In this document: in pieces, positions 43,101-52,081 of the stretch
Layout of the letters: every line of letters starts with the position of its first letter
Position numbering within the stretch: the stretch's first letter is position 1
From: Planctomycetia bacterium
GTDB lineage: Bacteria > Planctomycetota > Planctomycetia > Pirellulales > JACPPG01
Reading direction: 5' to 3'
Assembly (NCBI GenBank): GCA_016191115.1
Contig: JACPPG010000017.1
Location: 1 to 64,000, forward strand
Length of the DNA: 64,000 nt
Position numbers and translations under genes: made by a program
Notes under the pieces: generated by a model
What the model was told of the DNA's origin: nothing
Database searches by the model: none
Seen by the model: only the letters and a program-made list of their open reading frames with translations

Positions 43101-43485
43101 CCGACAGGCGGCGCACGGCGTCGTCGCCCGTGCAGATGAGGTTCGGGCCATCGAAATACATTCCGTGGGCGCCGCTTTTAGGCGTGGACGAAAAGAGCGT
43201 GGCCCGATCGGCACGTCCGTCCGAATCGTCGTCGTGCAGAATCTTGACGTAGCCCGGCCCGGCCACGACGACGCGGCCGCGGGCATCGATCGTCATCGAG
43301 AAGATGTCGTGCGCCAGGTCATCGCCGGCAAAGAGCGAAACCGAAAAGCCGCCGGGCACGGAGAAGCCCAGCTCGGCCGCGGCGCGTTCCGAGGGCGCGG
43401 CCCAGGCAAACACGATCGCAAGAAGCGACGCAACTGCGCGTGCGACAGGACGGGCGGAGCTCGCGGTGAGAAGCGTCACGAGCAC
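40150..43485 (-). CDS. PVC-type putative membrane-bound dehydrogenase with HEAT-like region and C-terminal heme-binding domain
   Basis: GFSVSLFAGDDLAHDIFSMTIDARGRVVVAGPGYVKILHDDDSDGRAD; HGFRNPYDADFTADGRLLLVDADGERD; FTCSRCHAAAGRLGPDLAG...DLQAYLKTL. Confidence 0.88.
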   Translation of the reverse strand: MLVTLLTASSARPVARAVASLLAIVFAWAAPSERAAAELGFSVPGGFSVSLFAGDDLAHDIFSMTIDARGRVVVAGPGYVKILHDDDSDGRADRATLFSSTPKSGAHGMYFDGPNLICTGDDAVRRLSDSDGDDVADDTGEIIAHLRHPEHGANGVLRGPDGWYYVICGNDAGVSAAHAARPGSPVKEPRCGAVVRISPDLRETDVLAHGFRNPYDADFTADGRLLLVDADGERDHGLPWYAPNRLFDVAAGMEHGWLLQGWQRSWNRPASFFDNVERAVEIGRGSPTGGIVYRHRQFPARYRQGLFTACWTFGRVYFLPLVEDGATLSGSVETFLQTTGDVGFAPVDLAVGPEGDLFVAVGGRGTRGSVFRIRYEKPAPKVEQAAAIDAVLDADQPLSSWSRARWVPLARRLGREALAAATTDERQACARQIRAVEVLTELFDGVPPDVAEWAIALGRPRLSARVAWSISRHPAQARGQQILADLTRAGDARVERAAWEALAALPKWEFADAAAGPDWPRALASDCRRVRAATIAAARGPGHDDFVGAIGTLDVAASPRIVLARLWIDGPIGDSDATTTSRHVHACLDALDRNDDASARLEAIRLLQIALGDLRVQPGQAEVYSGYAGNNVEAVDAALRRVIAERVTARLPAAQPELAREAARLLAMLGTDLPEAVEAIAARRADSQSPFDDVHFLIVLSRLPAPRRAELTTQVAGTLARLHDRFEAAHVTTDRNWPLRVSELFEQLCAADPGLAEALVNDPKFGTPAHALFAAAMPKAVREKAARKLLASAAVDADGGAAWTAELVGVLAALPDDEILPRLRERWEDYALREAIVARLARRSQAVDRGRFVESLAWPASRTVLDAAGALVKLPSESSPADVAAAVAALRRYCTAPKERDVRAALAALLTHWSGRRIDVAEGSDTDLAAAYRPWFNWFAEQYPAEAARQSGFGAAAGDGAAWRDRLAKLDWAAGDAARGRRAFEKFTCSRCHAAAGRLGPDLAGAADRFSREDLFAAIIDPSRDVSPLYRTTMVTTRGGRIYHGLVVYESTDGLLLQTDADTTVRVTGDEVAGTQPSQQSLMPTGLLNAATDGELVDLQAYLKTLTPRAK

Positions 43486-43564
43486 AATCGTAGTTGCCGC
43501 CGGCGCGGGCGACAATCGGCCCGACGTACGACTGGCAATCGCGTGCGAGCGGCCCTGTGGCGGC

Positions 43565-44071
43565 TCACCAGAACGGCCCGCCGAACGAGACGCCCCAGCC
43601 GATGCGGTGGCGCGGGCGGTAGCCGCCGTGGCCGAACGAGAACGAGTAGTACGGTGGCGGCGGGCCCCAGTAAGGCGGCGGGTAGTAGTACGGGTAAGGA
43701 TAAGCGTAAGGGTAAGGATACGGGTAAGGAGCCGCGACCGGCGGCGGGGCAGACACGACAGCGCCTGGAACAGCACCGGGCGGGCCGGCCACTGGCGGCG
43801 CCGCTTGCTGGGCGGCAATCTGCGCGCGGTTGCGAGCTTCGATATCGTCCAGGCCGCTCCCCACCGCGGCGCCCGTCAGGGTGCCCACGCCGGCGCCGAT
43901 CAGTGCGCCAGCGCCAGTGCTTCCGAGGGCGTTCCCAACGATCGCGCCGGTGCCGGCGCCGGCTAGCCCGCCCACTAGCGCCCCTCTGTCGGTGTAATAC
44001 GGAGACGCGCAGCCGACGATCGACAGACCGGCCAGCACCGTGGCGAGCGCGCAGCGGCAAGTGGGAGTCAT
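43565..44071 (-). CDS. Glycine-zipper lipoprotein with PY-rich tail
   Basis: Lipobox LSIVGC; GALVGGLAGAGTGAIVGNALGSTGAGALIGAGVGTLTGAAVG; PYPYPYPYAYPYPYYYPPPYWG. Confidence 0.8.
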   Translation of the reverse strand: MTPTCRCALATVLAGLSIVGCASPYYTDRGALVGGLAGAGTGAIVGNALGSTGAGALIGAGVGTLTGAAVGSGLDDIEARNRAQIAAQQAAPPVAGPPGAVPGAVVSAPPPVAAPYPYPYPYAYPYPYYYPPPYWGPPPPYYSFSFGHGGYRPRHRIGWGVSFGGPFW

Positions 44072-44189
44072 ACGCGTGGGTCCTCTAGAAAGTGCCAAAA
44101 GTGGCTGAGCATGACCATCCTTGGTCGAGTGCGGGAGGCGGATTATCCGCACGAGCCGCCCACCGGGTCAAGACCGCACAAGGGGCGAT

Positions 44190-44330
44190 CAGGGCCATTC
44201 TGTTTTTCAAAATGGCGAGGCGGGAAAATGGGACTGGCTCCGAGCATAAACAGCGCAAGTCCTTTCAGGCCAACGTTGCGTCTCGGTGCCTGTCCCACTT
44301 TCCCGCCGGTGCGCCGCCGGCAAGCTTGAA
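44190..44330. mobile_element. MITE-like family 1, copy 4 (right end truncated)
   Basis: CAGGGCCATTCTGTTTTTCAAAATGG...GGCAAGCTTGAA then divergence. Confidence 0.85.
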
Positions 44331-44368
44331 GGATTTCCATTCATCATTCCGCATTCATCATTGGCCCC

Positions 44369-45553
44369 TCAGCTCTTCTTCGCCGCCTGCCGCGTCCGCC
44401 ATTGCTGCCATTTGGCCAAGGCCGCGTCGCGCTCGGCCGTGCTGGCGAATCCCAGCGTGGCCGTGTTGAACAAGATGGTGGCGTTGGGCTGCGCCCGTTT
44501 GAAGCCGAAGTCGGCCAGCTTCTGGCCCGACAGGTGGACCATCACGGCCAGGGCCACGTCGCGAACTTGCGTCTCGACGACCTGGTTTGCCGCCAGTTGC
44601 TGGTGACCGCAAACCGACTGATCGGACAACAAAGGCTCGAGCCGCGCCACGTCGTCCGCGCCGCCGAACTTTCCCACGACCAGCACCGCGTACTGCCGCA
44701 TGTGCGGCGGGCTGCCCGGTTCCTTGAGCATCGCCAGCGCCGGCTCGATCCCCTCGCGCAGATTGAACTGCAGCGCCAGCATCATCGTCTGCTGCATGCT
44801 CGACGGGTCGTTGGTGAAGCTCCGCCGCACCCACGCGCCGAGCAGCTTTTTCAGGATCGGATTCTTGTCGCCTCCGGCGATCGCCTGCCGGAAGGGCTGC
44901 TGGTAGCAAAAGTTAGTCACGGCCATCGCCGACTGCGGCGAGATCGGAACGTCGCTGTCGCCACCGACGAACAGCAGCGCCGCCACCGTTCCCAGTTGCA
45001 CGGCTCGCTCGGTGGTGCGTCCCGGCACGCGCATCGACTCCTGAATCTGCTGACAGCGGCCGTCGAACGCCGCCGCCAACCGCTCCGGACCGAGTTCCGA
45101 AGCCTCGAGCAAGCCCGGCTCGTTGCGCTGCATGTCGGCGAAAAGTCGGCGGGCGGACACATTTTCGCCCATCATCTTTCGATACCGCTGCCAGCCCGGC
45201 AGATCGTGCTGCTTCTGCCCTTGGGTGTCGTCGACAAAGGCTTCGAGGCGGCGGCGCCAATCGAGTTCGAGGACTTCCGACAGCACCATCCGCGCCCTGT
45301 AGCGCACTTCGGCATCGGGGTCGGCGAGCGCCTTGACGAGCGCAGCCTTGGCAGGGACGCCAATCCGCGCAAGCTCGCGCGTAGCGCGCTCCCGCACGGC
45401 ATACGACACGTCCCCCATTTGGCGGACCAGTTGCGCGATGTGCCGCTGGTCGACAGGCGGTTGCGCATCGTTCGACGGCCTGGCGGCCAGCGCCGTCGCG
45501 GCAAGAGAGAGAACGACGCCCAGGAGAAGAATCGATGCCCGTCGCTCGACCAC
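44369..45553 (-). CDS. Secreted HEAT-repeat-containing hypothetical protein
   Basis: HIAQLVRQMGDVSYAVRERATRELARIGVPAKAALVKALADPDAEVRYRARMVL; GTG start before signal peptide. Confidence 0.7.
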   Translation of the reverse strand: MVERRASILLLGVVLSLAATALAARPSNDAQPPVDQRHIAQLVRQMGDVSYAVRERATRELARIGVPAKAALVKALADPDAEVRYRARMVLSEVLELDWRRRLEAFVDDTQGQKQHDLPGWQRYRKMMGENVSARRLFADMQRNEPGLLEASELGPERLAAAFDGRCQQIQESMRVPGRTTERAVQLGTVAALLFVGGDSDVPISPQSAMAVTNFCYQQPFRQAIAGGDKNPILKKLLGAWVRRSFTNDPSSMQQTMMLALQFNLREGIEPALAMLKEPGSPPHMRQYAVLVVGKFGGADDVARLEPLLSDQSVCGHQQLAANQVVETQVRDVALAVMVHLSGQKLADFGFKRAQPNATILFNTATLGFASTAERDAALAKWQQWRTRQAAKKS

Positions 45554-45637
45554 GCAAACCTCGCTTCGGAGGGCCTTGGAGTAGCCTCCTATTCTAACAA
45601 GACGCCGGCTAAAACGCGCCTGCCGGGACCCGAAAGG

Positions 45638-45786
45638 CACGGCGTTCTGTTTTTCAAAATGGCGAGGCGGGAAAATGGGACTGGCTCCGAGCATAAACAG
45701 CGCAAGTCCTTTCAGACCAACGTTGCGTCTCGGTGCCTGTCCCACTTTCCCGCCGGTGCGCCGCCATCCAGCTCGAATCTGTGAAT
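45638..45786. mobile_element. MITE-like family 1, copy 5 (degenerate ends)
   Basis: TTCTGTTTTTCAAAATGGCGAGGCGGGAAAATGGGACTGGCTCCGAG core conserved; terminal CAGGGCC/GGCCCTG decayed. Confidence 0.85.
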
Positions 45787-45822
45787 TTGCGGCCGCTTGC
45801 AGCCAGTAACTGCTAAAGTGCC

Positions 45823-45916
45823 ATCGCCGAAGAACGTTTGAGAAGCGCCTGAGGCGATACAGCTTGATCAGTGAAAGCCGCGACCGCCCGACATGGGCGG
45901 GGACCGCGGCTTTTTT
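45823..45916 (+). promoter_or_regulatory. Structured leader ending in an intrinsic terminator upstream of a Met/Cys PLP enzyme gene (attenuator/riboswitch candidate)
   Basis: ATCGCC...GGCGAT stem (45823-45828/45853-45858) then AAAGCCGCGACCGCCC-GACAT-GGGCGGGGACCGCGGCTTTTTT (45874-45916); gene ATG 73 nt further on. Confidence 0.5.
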
Positions 45917-45988
45917 CTTGGTCGAGAGAATCCCACGGTTAGGGCGCCCGCGCGCCCGCTTGGACACGTCTACGGTGGGAGATCTTGT

Positions 45989-47197
45989 ATGGCCGAGAAA
46001 CCATCCGCTGCCCCCCCTGCTGCGCGACCCGGGCTTTCGACAATTGCCGTTCACGCCGGCGAGGATCGCCAGAAGCTCGGCGATGCGATGACCGACCCGA
46101 TCTTCTGTACGTCCACGTACACGTTCGCCGATACGCGGGCGGCAATCGACTTCATCGAACAAAAGCAGCCCCGCGAGGAGTACGGCCGCTACGGCAACCC
46201 TAGCGAAAAGGTCGTCGAGCGGAAGCTGGCCGCGCTCGACGGCGGAGAGGCCGCGCTACTGTTCGCCACCGGGATGTCGGCCTTCGTCGGCCTCTTGATG
46301 GCCCGCCTGAGTGCCGGCGACGAAGTCGTTTTCTTCGACGAGTGCTACCATCGCAGCCGCGAGTTCTGCACGAAGCACTTGTCGCGGTTCGGCGTCCGCA
46401 CGCGACAGGTGCCAGCGTGCGACTATGACGCGATGGAAGCCGCGATCACGCCTTCGACGAAGCTCTTGATCAGCGAGTCCCCGACCAACCCCCACCTGAG
46501 CGTCGTCGACCTGGAGCGGTTCGTGGCGATCGGCCGCCGGCACAAGATCGAGACGCTGATCGACGCCACGCTGGGGACGCCGTACAACGTCCGCCCGCTG
46601 GAGGCCGGCGTCGACTACGTGCTTCATTCCGCGACAAAGTATTTGGGCGGGCATAATGATCTCTTGGCCGGCGCGATTATCGCGACGACCGAGAAGCTGG
46701 AGCCGATCCGCAAGCTCCGCGGCATCATGGGCGCGATCAGCTCGCCCCACAATATTTACTTGCTCGAGCGCGGACTAAAAACGTTTCCGTTGCGGATGGA
46801 GCAGCACAATCGAAACGGGCAGGCCGTGGCTGAGTTCCTGGCCAGTCACCCCAGGATCGAGCGAGTGTACTACCCCGGCCTGGCCGACCACCCGTACCAC
46901 CAAATCGCCCGCGCGCAGATGCGGGGCTTTGGCGGCCTGGTGACTTTCGCGGTGAAGGGCGCAGACTGGCGGGCGACGGCGCGGGTGGTCGATGCGGTGC
47001 GTCTGCCGCGGATCGGGCCGAGCCTGGGGGGCGTCGAATCGCTGATCGAGCAGCCGCTGGTGATGAGCTACTACGAGTGCACGCCCGAGGAGCGCCGGCG
47101 CTTCGGCATCGCGGACAATATGATCCGCCTATCGTGCGGCGTGGAGAACACTGAGGACTTGATCGCCGACTTGGCGCAGGCGCTCGACGCCGTGTAA
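45989..47197 (+). CDS. Cystathionine gamma-synthase / O-acetylhomoserine sulfhydrylase family PLP enzyme
   Basis: GLSTIAVHAGEDRQ, YGRYGNPSEKVVERKLAALDGGEAALLFATGMSAF, SATKYLGGHNDLLAGAII, RLSCGVENTEDLIADL. Confidence 0.93.
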   Translation: MAEKPSAAPPAARPGLSTIAVHAGEDRQKLGDAMTDPIFCTSTYTFADTRAAIDFIEQKQPREEYGRYGNPSEKVVERKLAALDGGEAALLFATGMSAFVGLLMARLSAGDEVVFFDECYHRSREFCTKHLSRFGVRTRQVPACDYDAMEAAITPSTKLLISESPTNPHLSVVDLERFVAIGRRHKIETLIDATLGTPYNVRPLEAGVDYVLHSATKYLGGHNDLLAGAIIATTEKLEPIRKLRGIMGAISSPHNIYLLERGLKTFPLRMEQHNRNGQAVAEFLASHPRIERVYYPGLADHPYHQIARAQMRGFGGLVTFAVKGADWRATARVVDAVRLPRIGPSLGGVESLIEQPLVMSYYECTPEERRRFGIADNMIRLSCGVENTEDLIADLAQALDAV

Positions 47198-47509
47198 CGA
47201 AATAGCGGCCGAATGACCGGCAACACACCTGTGTGCCACGGCTTGACCGACCAGGGCAAGCCGTGCTGCGCCGGCACAACGCTCGCCATTGCGATCCACG
47301 TCGGTCACCGCTTCGCGCTGCTTCTGCGAAGCAGTGGCACCCGCGCGCTCGACGCCGTGTAACGAAATAGCGGCCGAATGACCGGCAACACACCTGTGTG
47401 CCACGGCTTGACCGACCAGGGCAAGCCGTGCTGCGCCGGCACAACGCTCGCCATTGCGATCCACGGTCACCGCTTCGCACTGTTTCTCTCGAAGCAGTGG
47501 CACCCGCGC
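47180..47509. repeat. 165-bp tandem duplication including the last codons and stop of the upstream gene
   Basis: GCGCTCGACGCCGTGTAACGAAATAGCGGCCGAATGACCGGCAACACACCTGTGTGCCACGGCTTG... at 47180 and again at 47345; contains CACGGCTTG-N11-CAAGCCGTG hairpin. Confidence 0.92.
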
Positions 47510-47536
47510 GAAGCTTTGGGCGGCATCCTGCGCGGC

Positions 47537-48859
47537 CTACCGCAAGACGGCGTGGCTGGTCGGTTCCTGTAGCCGGCTGAGCTGCGCCACCAGCGGATGC
47601 GCGGCGAGCCAGGCTCGGGCGGCGACCCTCGCTTGCTGCCATTGGGCCAAGGTCGGGACCGGATCGGCGTCCAGCAGCCGCTGGTCGAGGATGGCCGACA
47701 GCCGTACCACGGCCAGATCGCCATAGCGAACCGGCAATTCCCCGCTGTCCGGCACGAGGCGCTCGTCGTCCAACAGGGCCACCAGGAACGCAATGCGGTT
47801 GCCGGTGTAGCGGTTGGCGATGCCAGCCGCCATGGCGCGATAACGCGGCGTGACGTCAGGCTGCGCTGTTTCGGTATGGAGCAGCTCGATCAACCGCCGC
47901 TGCTGTTCGGGCGTGCCAAAGTCGGCCACAAGCGCGGCCGCTGAAAGTCGATCCGCGAAGCGGGCCTCGGTTCGCTCAAGGCAAGCGGCTGCCGCATCGG
48001 CGGCGTCCGTGCAGGCGGGGTCATCCGGTCCATCGATCAACCGCGCGGCCAACGGCAGCGCGAACACAGCTTCCGCGCGCAACTGCTCGCCCAGCTTTTG
48101 GCGAACACCTTCCCGGTCGGGGCTCGCGCGCAGATGCCGCACCAGCACGGCATAGTCCGGCGGCGGGCCGTCCTGGCAAAGCGGTGCCCAGGCCGCGCGA
48201 AGCTGCCGCCACTCGCCCTCCGACGGCAGCGGCCTTGGCACGTACGTCCGCAGGTTCATCTCCTGGAGCGGCACGGCCGGACCGAAATCGAACGAGTACA
48301 TCTCCGCCAGCACGCGCTCGATGGGCCAACGGTCGTACTCCAGGCGGAACAAGGCGGAAATCGTGCCCGTGCGATGTCGGCCGCTCACGCAATGCACGGC
48401 AACGGGGTAGTTCGCCGGCTCGTCGAACAATCGATAGAACTCTTCAAACTGCCACGGCGACACCCACGGCCAGCAGGCCTCGTGCCCCATCGCCCATTGC
48501 ACGTGCTGGATGCCCAGCTCCTCCACGAACTCCGACTCGACCGGCCCGCGCGGCCTCCCGAGCGCCAGCACGCCCCGGCGGAGCTGATCGTCCTCCATCC
48601 GCAAATTGAGAACGGTCTTCACGCCGTGATGCGCGACCAGGTAGCGGATGCCCAGCTCGCTGGGCTGCGCCACGCGATAGAGTACGCCAGGCCGCACGAC
48701 AGCGAAGCGTTTGACGTGCTGCCGCCACAGCAGGTGATAAGCGGGCCAGACGGCGGCCAGAAGCGCCACGGCACCCACAACGCGCGCCACGCGGCGAGCC
48801 GTGTTGGCGCGCGGCGCGGCGGGAATGTAGTCGCCCGAGCGATCGATTCGGTCGCGCAT
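47537..48859 (-). CDS. Membrane-anchored protein tyrosine / dual-specificity phosphatase-like
   Basis: TM AVALLAAVWPAYHLLW; VAVHCVSGRHRTGTISALFR (HCx5R) signature. Confidence 0.85.
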   Translation of the reverse strand: MRDRIDRSGDYIPAAPRANTARRVARVVGAVALLAAVWPAYHLLWRQHVKRFAVVRPGVLYRVAQPSELGIRYLVAHHGVKTVLNLRMEDDQLRRGVLALGRPRGPVESEFVEELGIQHVQWAMGHEACWPWVSPWQFEEFYRLFDEPANYPVAVHCVSGRHRTGTISALFRLEYDRWPIERVLAEMYSFDFGPAVPLQEMNLRTYVPRPLPSEGEWRQLRAAWAPLCQDGPPPDYAVLVRHLRASPDREGVRQKLGEQLRAEAVFALPLAARLIDGPDDPACTDAADAAAACLERTEARFADRLSAAALVADFGTPEQQRRLIELLHTETAQPDVTPRYRAMAAGIANRYTGNRIAFLVALLDDERLVPDSGELPVRYGDLAVVRLSAILDQRLLDADPVPTLAQWQQARVAARAWLAAHPLVAQLSRLQEPTSHAVLR

Positions 48860-49170
48860 CAACGATCCCCTGGCGTTGCGCCCGTGGCCCCTGCCGGCGA
48901 ATCGGGCGGACCCTATCAAAGGGGCCTGCGAGCGTCAACGCCGCCAGGCAGGCGCAAACGACTTTGCCCGAGGCTTTGGAGTCCGGAGCGATTGCGGCGC
49001 GCCGCGGCAGCTAGCGGTCCGGCGGCGGCCATTCTCCTGTCTTGCTTCGTGCTCGCGGGCGCTGGTACACTCCGCGACCCCTTGGTCTTGGCTACGCTTT
49101 TCGGGCACCGGGCGCCACTTCTTGCCGCTCGGGCGGGACATGCGGTCTGTCGCGACACGGAGGTCGCATT

Positions 49171-50721
49171 TTGCTGTCGAAGTGGCCCATCCGCGACAAG
49201 CTGCTCGTCGGCTTGTCGCTTCTGCTGGTGATCGTCGGCACGCTCTCCTGGGGCGAGCTGCAGGGGCTGTACAAGTTCCGCGGTCTGGTGGGCCGCTTGC
49301 ACGGCCGCGTCAATTCCGAGTTGCCGCTGGCCAACGAATTCAGCCAGCGCGTGGGGGACCTGCGCGGCGTGCCCAGCTCGCTGCACTGGGACGGGTCGGA
49401 CGACGAATCCTCGATCGACGCGGCGCGAGCCGACTTCAGAGAAAAGCTCGCGGCGCTGAGCGACACATTTCTCCGCTACCGCGGGCAGCTTAACGACAAC
49501 GCGCCCCACGCCCAGACGATGCGCGACATCGAGCAGGAGCTGGCAGCAATCGATCGCGCCCAGAAGACAGGCGACTGGACCACCGAGAAAGCACCCCGCG
49601 ACGACCTCAACGCCAAGCTGGAGGACCTGCAAGGTCTGGCTGGCAAGCTGCCCTTGCACCTGCAGGAGGTCATCCTCCAACTGACCGAGGAGGCCCGCAG
49701 TGAGTACCGGGCCCTGATCGTTCTGACGTGGATCACCAGCATCACCACGGCGATCATGTTGGCGTTGTTCGTGAAGCTCATGTACCAGTGGATCTTCCTG
49801 CCGCTCAAGGTGTTGATCCAGGGATCGCGGAAGGTGGCGGCGGGCGAGTTTAGCTACCGCATCCGGCTGGCGTCGAACGACGAAATCTCCGAATTGGCCG
49901 CGGCCATGAACGACATGACCGCCCGCTTCCAGGCCATTCGCGACGACCTGGACCGGCAGGTGCAGTTGCGCACCAAGCAGGTCGTGCGGAGCGAGCAATT
50001 GGCCAGCGTCGGCTTTCTCGCCGCCGGCGTGGCCCACGAAATCAATAACCCGCTGGCCTCGATCGCCCTGTGCGCCGAATCGCTCGAAGGACGGATGAAC
50101 GACATCGTGCCGGCCGACGACGACCAGGCCGCCGTCGTCAAGCACTACCTGCGGATGATCCAGGACGAGGCCTTCCGCTGCAAGGAGATCACCGAGCGGC
50201 TGCTCGACTTCTCCCGCATCGGCGACGTCAAGCGGCAGACCACCGATCTCCGCGAGCTCGTGCAGGGCGTCATCGAGATGCTCGGCCACCTCGGCAAGTA
50301 CCAGGAAAAGCACGTCGAACTCGTGGCCGGAGAGCCACTACTGGTCCCCGTCAATCCGCAAGAGATCAAGCAGGTCGTGCTCAACCTCCTGACCAACGGG
50401 TTGGACAGCCTGGACCCCGGCGGCACCGTGCGGATCGAGCTCGACCGCCGCGCCGGCCAGGCGGAAATGGTCGTCAGCGACAACGGCTGCGGCATGACGC
50501 CCGACGTGCTGGAACAGATATTCGAGCCGTTCTTCACGCGCCGCCGCGGCGGGCAGGGGACCGGCCTGGGGCTGTCGATCGTCTATCGCATCGTCGCCGA
50601 CCACGAGGGATCCATTGAAGTGCACAGCGACGGGCCGGCACGCGGCTCGACATTCCGCGTCCGCTTGCCCCTGGCACTAGGCGCTCGGAAGGAGAACGAA
50701 AATCGCTACCAAGCCGCATAA
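49171..50721 (+). CDS. HAMP-domain sensor histidine kinase
   Basis: VGFLAAGVAHEINNPLASIALCAESL H-box; NLLTNGLDSLDPGG N-box; DNGCGMTPDVLEQIFEPFFTRRRGGQGTGLGLSIVYRIV. Confidence 0.95.
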   Translation: MLSKWPIRDKLLVGLSLLLVIVGTLSWGELQGLYKFRGLVGRLHGRVNSELPLANEFSQRVGDLRGVPSSLHWDGSDDESSIDAARADFREKLAALSDTFLRYRGQLNDNAPHAQTMRDIEQELAAIDRAQKTGDWTTEKAPRDDLNAKLEDLQGLAGKLPLHLQEVILQLTEEARSEYRALIVLTWITSITTAIMLALFVKLMYQWIFLPLKVLIQGSRKVAAGEFSYRIRLASNDEISELAAAMNDMTARFQAIRDDLDRQVQLRTKQVVRSEQLASVGFLAAGVAHEINNPLASIALCAESLEGRMNDIVPADDDQAAVVKHYLRMIQDEAFRCKEITERLLDFSRIGDVKRQTTDLRELVQGVIEMLGHLGKYQEKHVELVAGEPLLVPVNPQEIKQVVLNLLTNGLDSLDPGGTVRIELDRRAGQAEMVVSDNGCGMTPDVLEQIFEPFFTRRRGGQGTGLGLSIVYRIVADHEGSIEVHSDGPARGSTFRVRLPLALGARKENENRYQAA

Positions 50722-52081
50722 GCGTCTGAAGCTCCTGTTTGCCGACGACGAAAAATCGCTGCAGGGGCTCATGAGCCTCGAATTGCCCCGCATGGGGCAC
50801 GAAGTGACCGTCTGCCCCGACGGGCGCACGGCCGTCGCCGCCCTCGAGCGCAACACCTACGACTGCATCCTGGTCGATCTGGACATGCCGGGCATGTCGG
50901 GGATCGACGTGATCGCGCACGCCAAGAAGCTCTCGCCCGAGACCGAGGCGGTGGTGCTCACCGGGAAGTCGTCGCTGGAGACGGCCATCGCCGCCATGCG
51001 GCACGGCGCCTTCGACTATTTGACCAAACCCTGCAAGCTGGTAGAGCTGGAAGGGCTCTTGGCCCGCGTGGCCGAGAAACGCGAGCTGACGAACAAGTAT
51101 CGCGCGCTCAAGCGGCAGCTCGAACGGCTGGAGGGCGCCTCAGACCTGGTGGGCCACACGCCGCAGATGAGCAATATCCGTGGGTTGATCGCCAAGGTCG
51201 CCCCAACCAATTCCACGGTGCTCGTGCTGGGCGAGACGGGGACCGGCAAGGAACTAGTGGCCCGCGCCGTTCACGACCAGAGCCTGCGGCGCGAGATGCC
51301 CTTTGTCGTGGTCAACTGCGGCGCGCTGCCGGAAAGCCTGATCGAGAGCGAACTATTCGGCCACCGCAAGGGAGCGTTCACCGGCGCGGACGAGCATCGC
51401 GTGGGCCTGTTCGAAGTGGCCAACGGCGGGACGATCTTTCTGGACGAGATCGGCGAGCTGCCCAAGGCCATGCAGGCGCGCCTGTTGCGCGTGCTGGAAA
51501 GCGGCGAGATTCGCCGCGTGGGGGACAACGAGTCGTTCATTGTCGAGGTGCGCGTGGTCTGCGCCACGCACCGCAATCTCGAAGAGATGGTCACCGACGG
51601 GCAGTTCCGCGAAGACTTGATGTACCGGATCAACACGTTCGAGATCCAGCTCCCGCCGCTGCGGCAACGGATCGACGACATCCCGGCCCTGGCCCGGCAC
51701 CTGTTGGGCCGCTTCCGACCGCACCTGCGGCCAGGGGACGAGGCGTTCACGCCGGACGCCGTCAAGGCCTTGGAGTCGCACTGTTGGCCGGGGAATGTCC
51801 GCGAGCTGGCCAACGTCGTCGAGCACGCGGCCATCCTCTGCGACGAAGGGCCGGTTGCGGCGGCGCACCTGCCGATGAATTTCGGCCATCGCCGGCTGCA
51901 AGGACCCCATTTCAAGACCGTGGCCCCGCAAACCTTGCACGAAATCGAGCTGGCCGTCATCCAGCAGACCCTCGAGCGGCACCAGGGGCACAAGCCCGCC
52001 GCCGCCAAGGAACTGGGCATCAGCCTCAAGACGCTGTACAACAAGCTCCACCAGGCAACCCAATTGGAGGAGTCGGCCTGA
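50702..52081 (+). CDS. NtrC-family sigma-54 response regulator (apparent AUC start)
   Basis: LLFADDEKSLQ, ILVDLDMPGMSG receiver; VLGETGTGKELVARAVH, GALPESLIESELFGHRKGAFTGA; C-terminal FIS-like helix. No ATG/GTG/TTG between in-frame TAG at 50678 and ATG 50771. Confidence 0.9.
   Translation: MATKPHKRLKLLFADDEKSLQGLMSLELPRMGHEVTVCPDGRTAVAALERNTYDCILVDLDMPGMSGIDVIAHAKKLSPETEAVVLTGKSSLETAIAAMRHGAFDYLTKPCKLVELEGLLARVAEKRELTNKYRALKRQLERLEGASDLVGHTPQMSNIRGLIAKVAPTNSTVLVLGETGTGKELVARAVHDQSLRREMPFVVVNCGALPESLIESELFGHRKGAFTGADEHRVGLFEVANGGTIFLDEIGELPKAMQARLLRVLESGEIRRVGDNESFIVEVRVVCATHRNLEEMVTDGQFREDLMYRINTFEIQLPPLRQRIDDIPALARHLLGRFRPHLRPGDEAFTPDAVKALESHCWPGNVRELANVVEHAAILCDEGPVAAAHLPMNFGHRRLQGPHFKTVAPQTLHEIELAVIQQTLERHQGHKPAAAKELGISLKTLYNKLHQATQLEESA

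Noticed and set aside
43680-43740. Short-period GGGTAAGGATAAGCG-like tandem tract
   Set aside because: Explained as codons for the PY-rich tail of the glycine-zipper lipoprotein, not a CRISPR or regulatory array.
42190-44088. 632-aa + strand ORF opposite the membrane-bound dehydrogenase gene
   Set aside because: Arg/His-rich mirror ORF spanning two genes on the other strand; not credible.
46737-47642. 301-aa minus-strand ORF with internal repeats (QWRALCRRSTACPGRSSRGTQVCCRSFGRYF twice)
   Set aside because: The repeat is simply the translated 165-bp DNA tandem duplication antisense to the PLP enzyme gene end.
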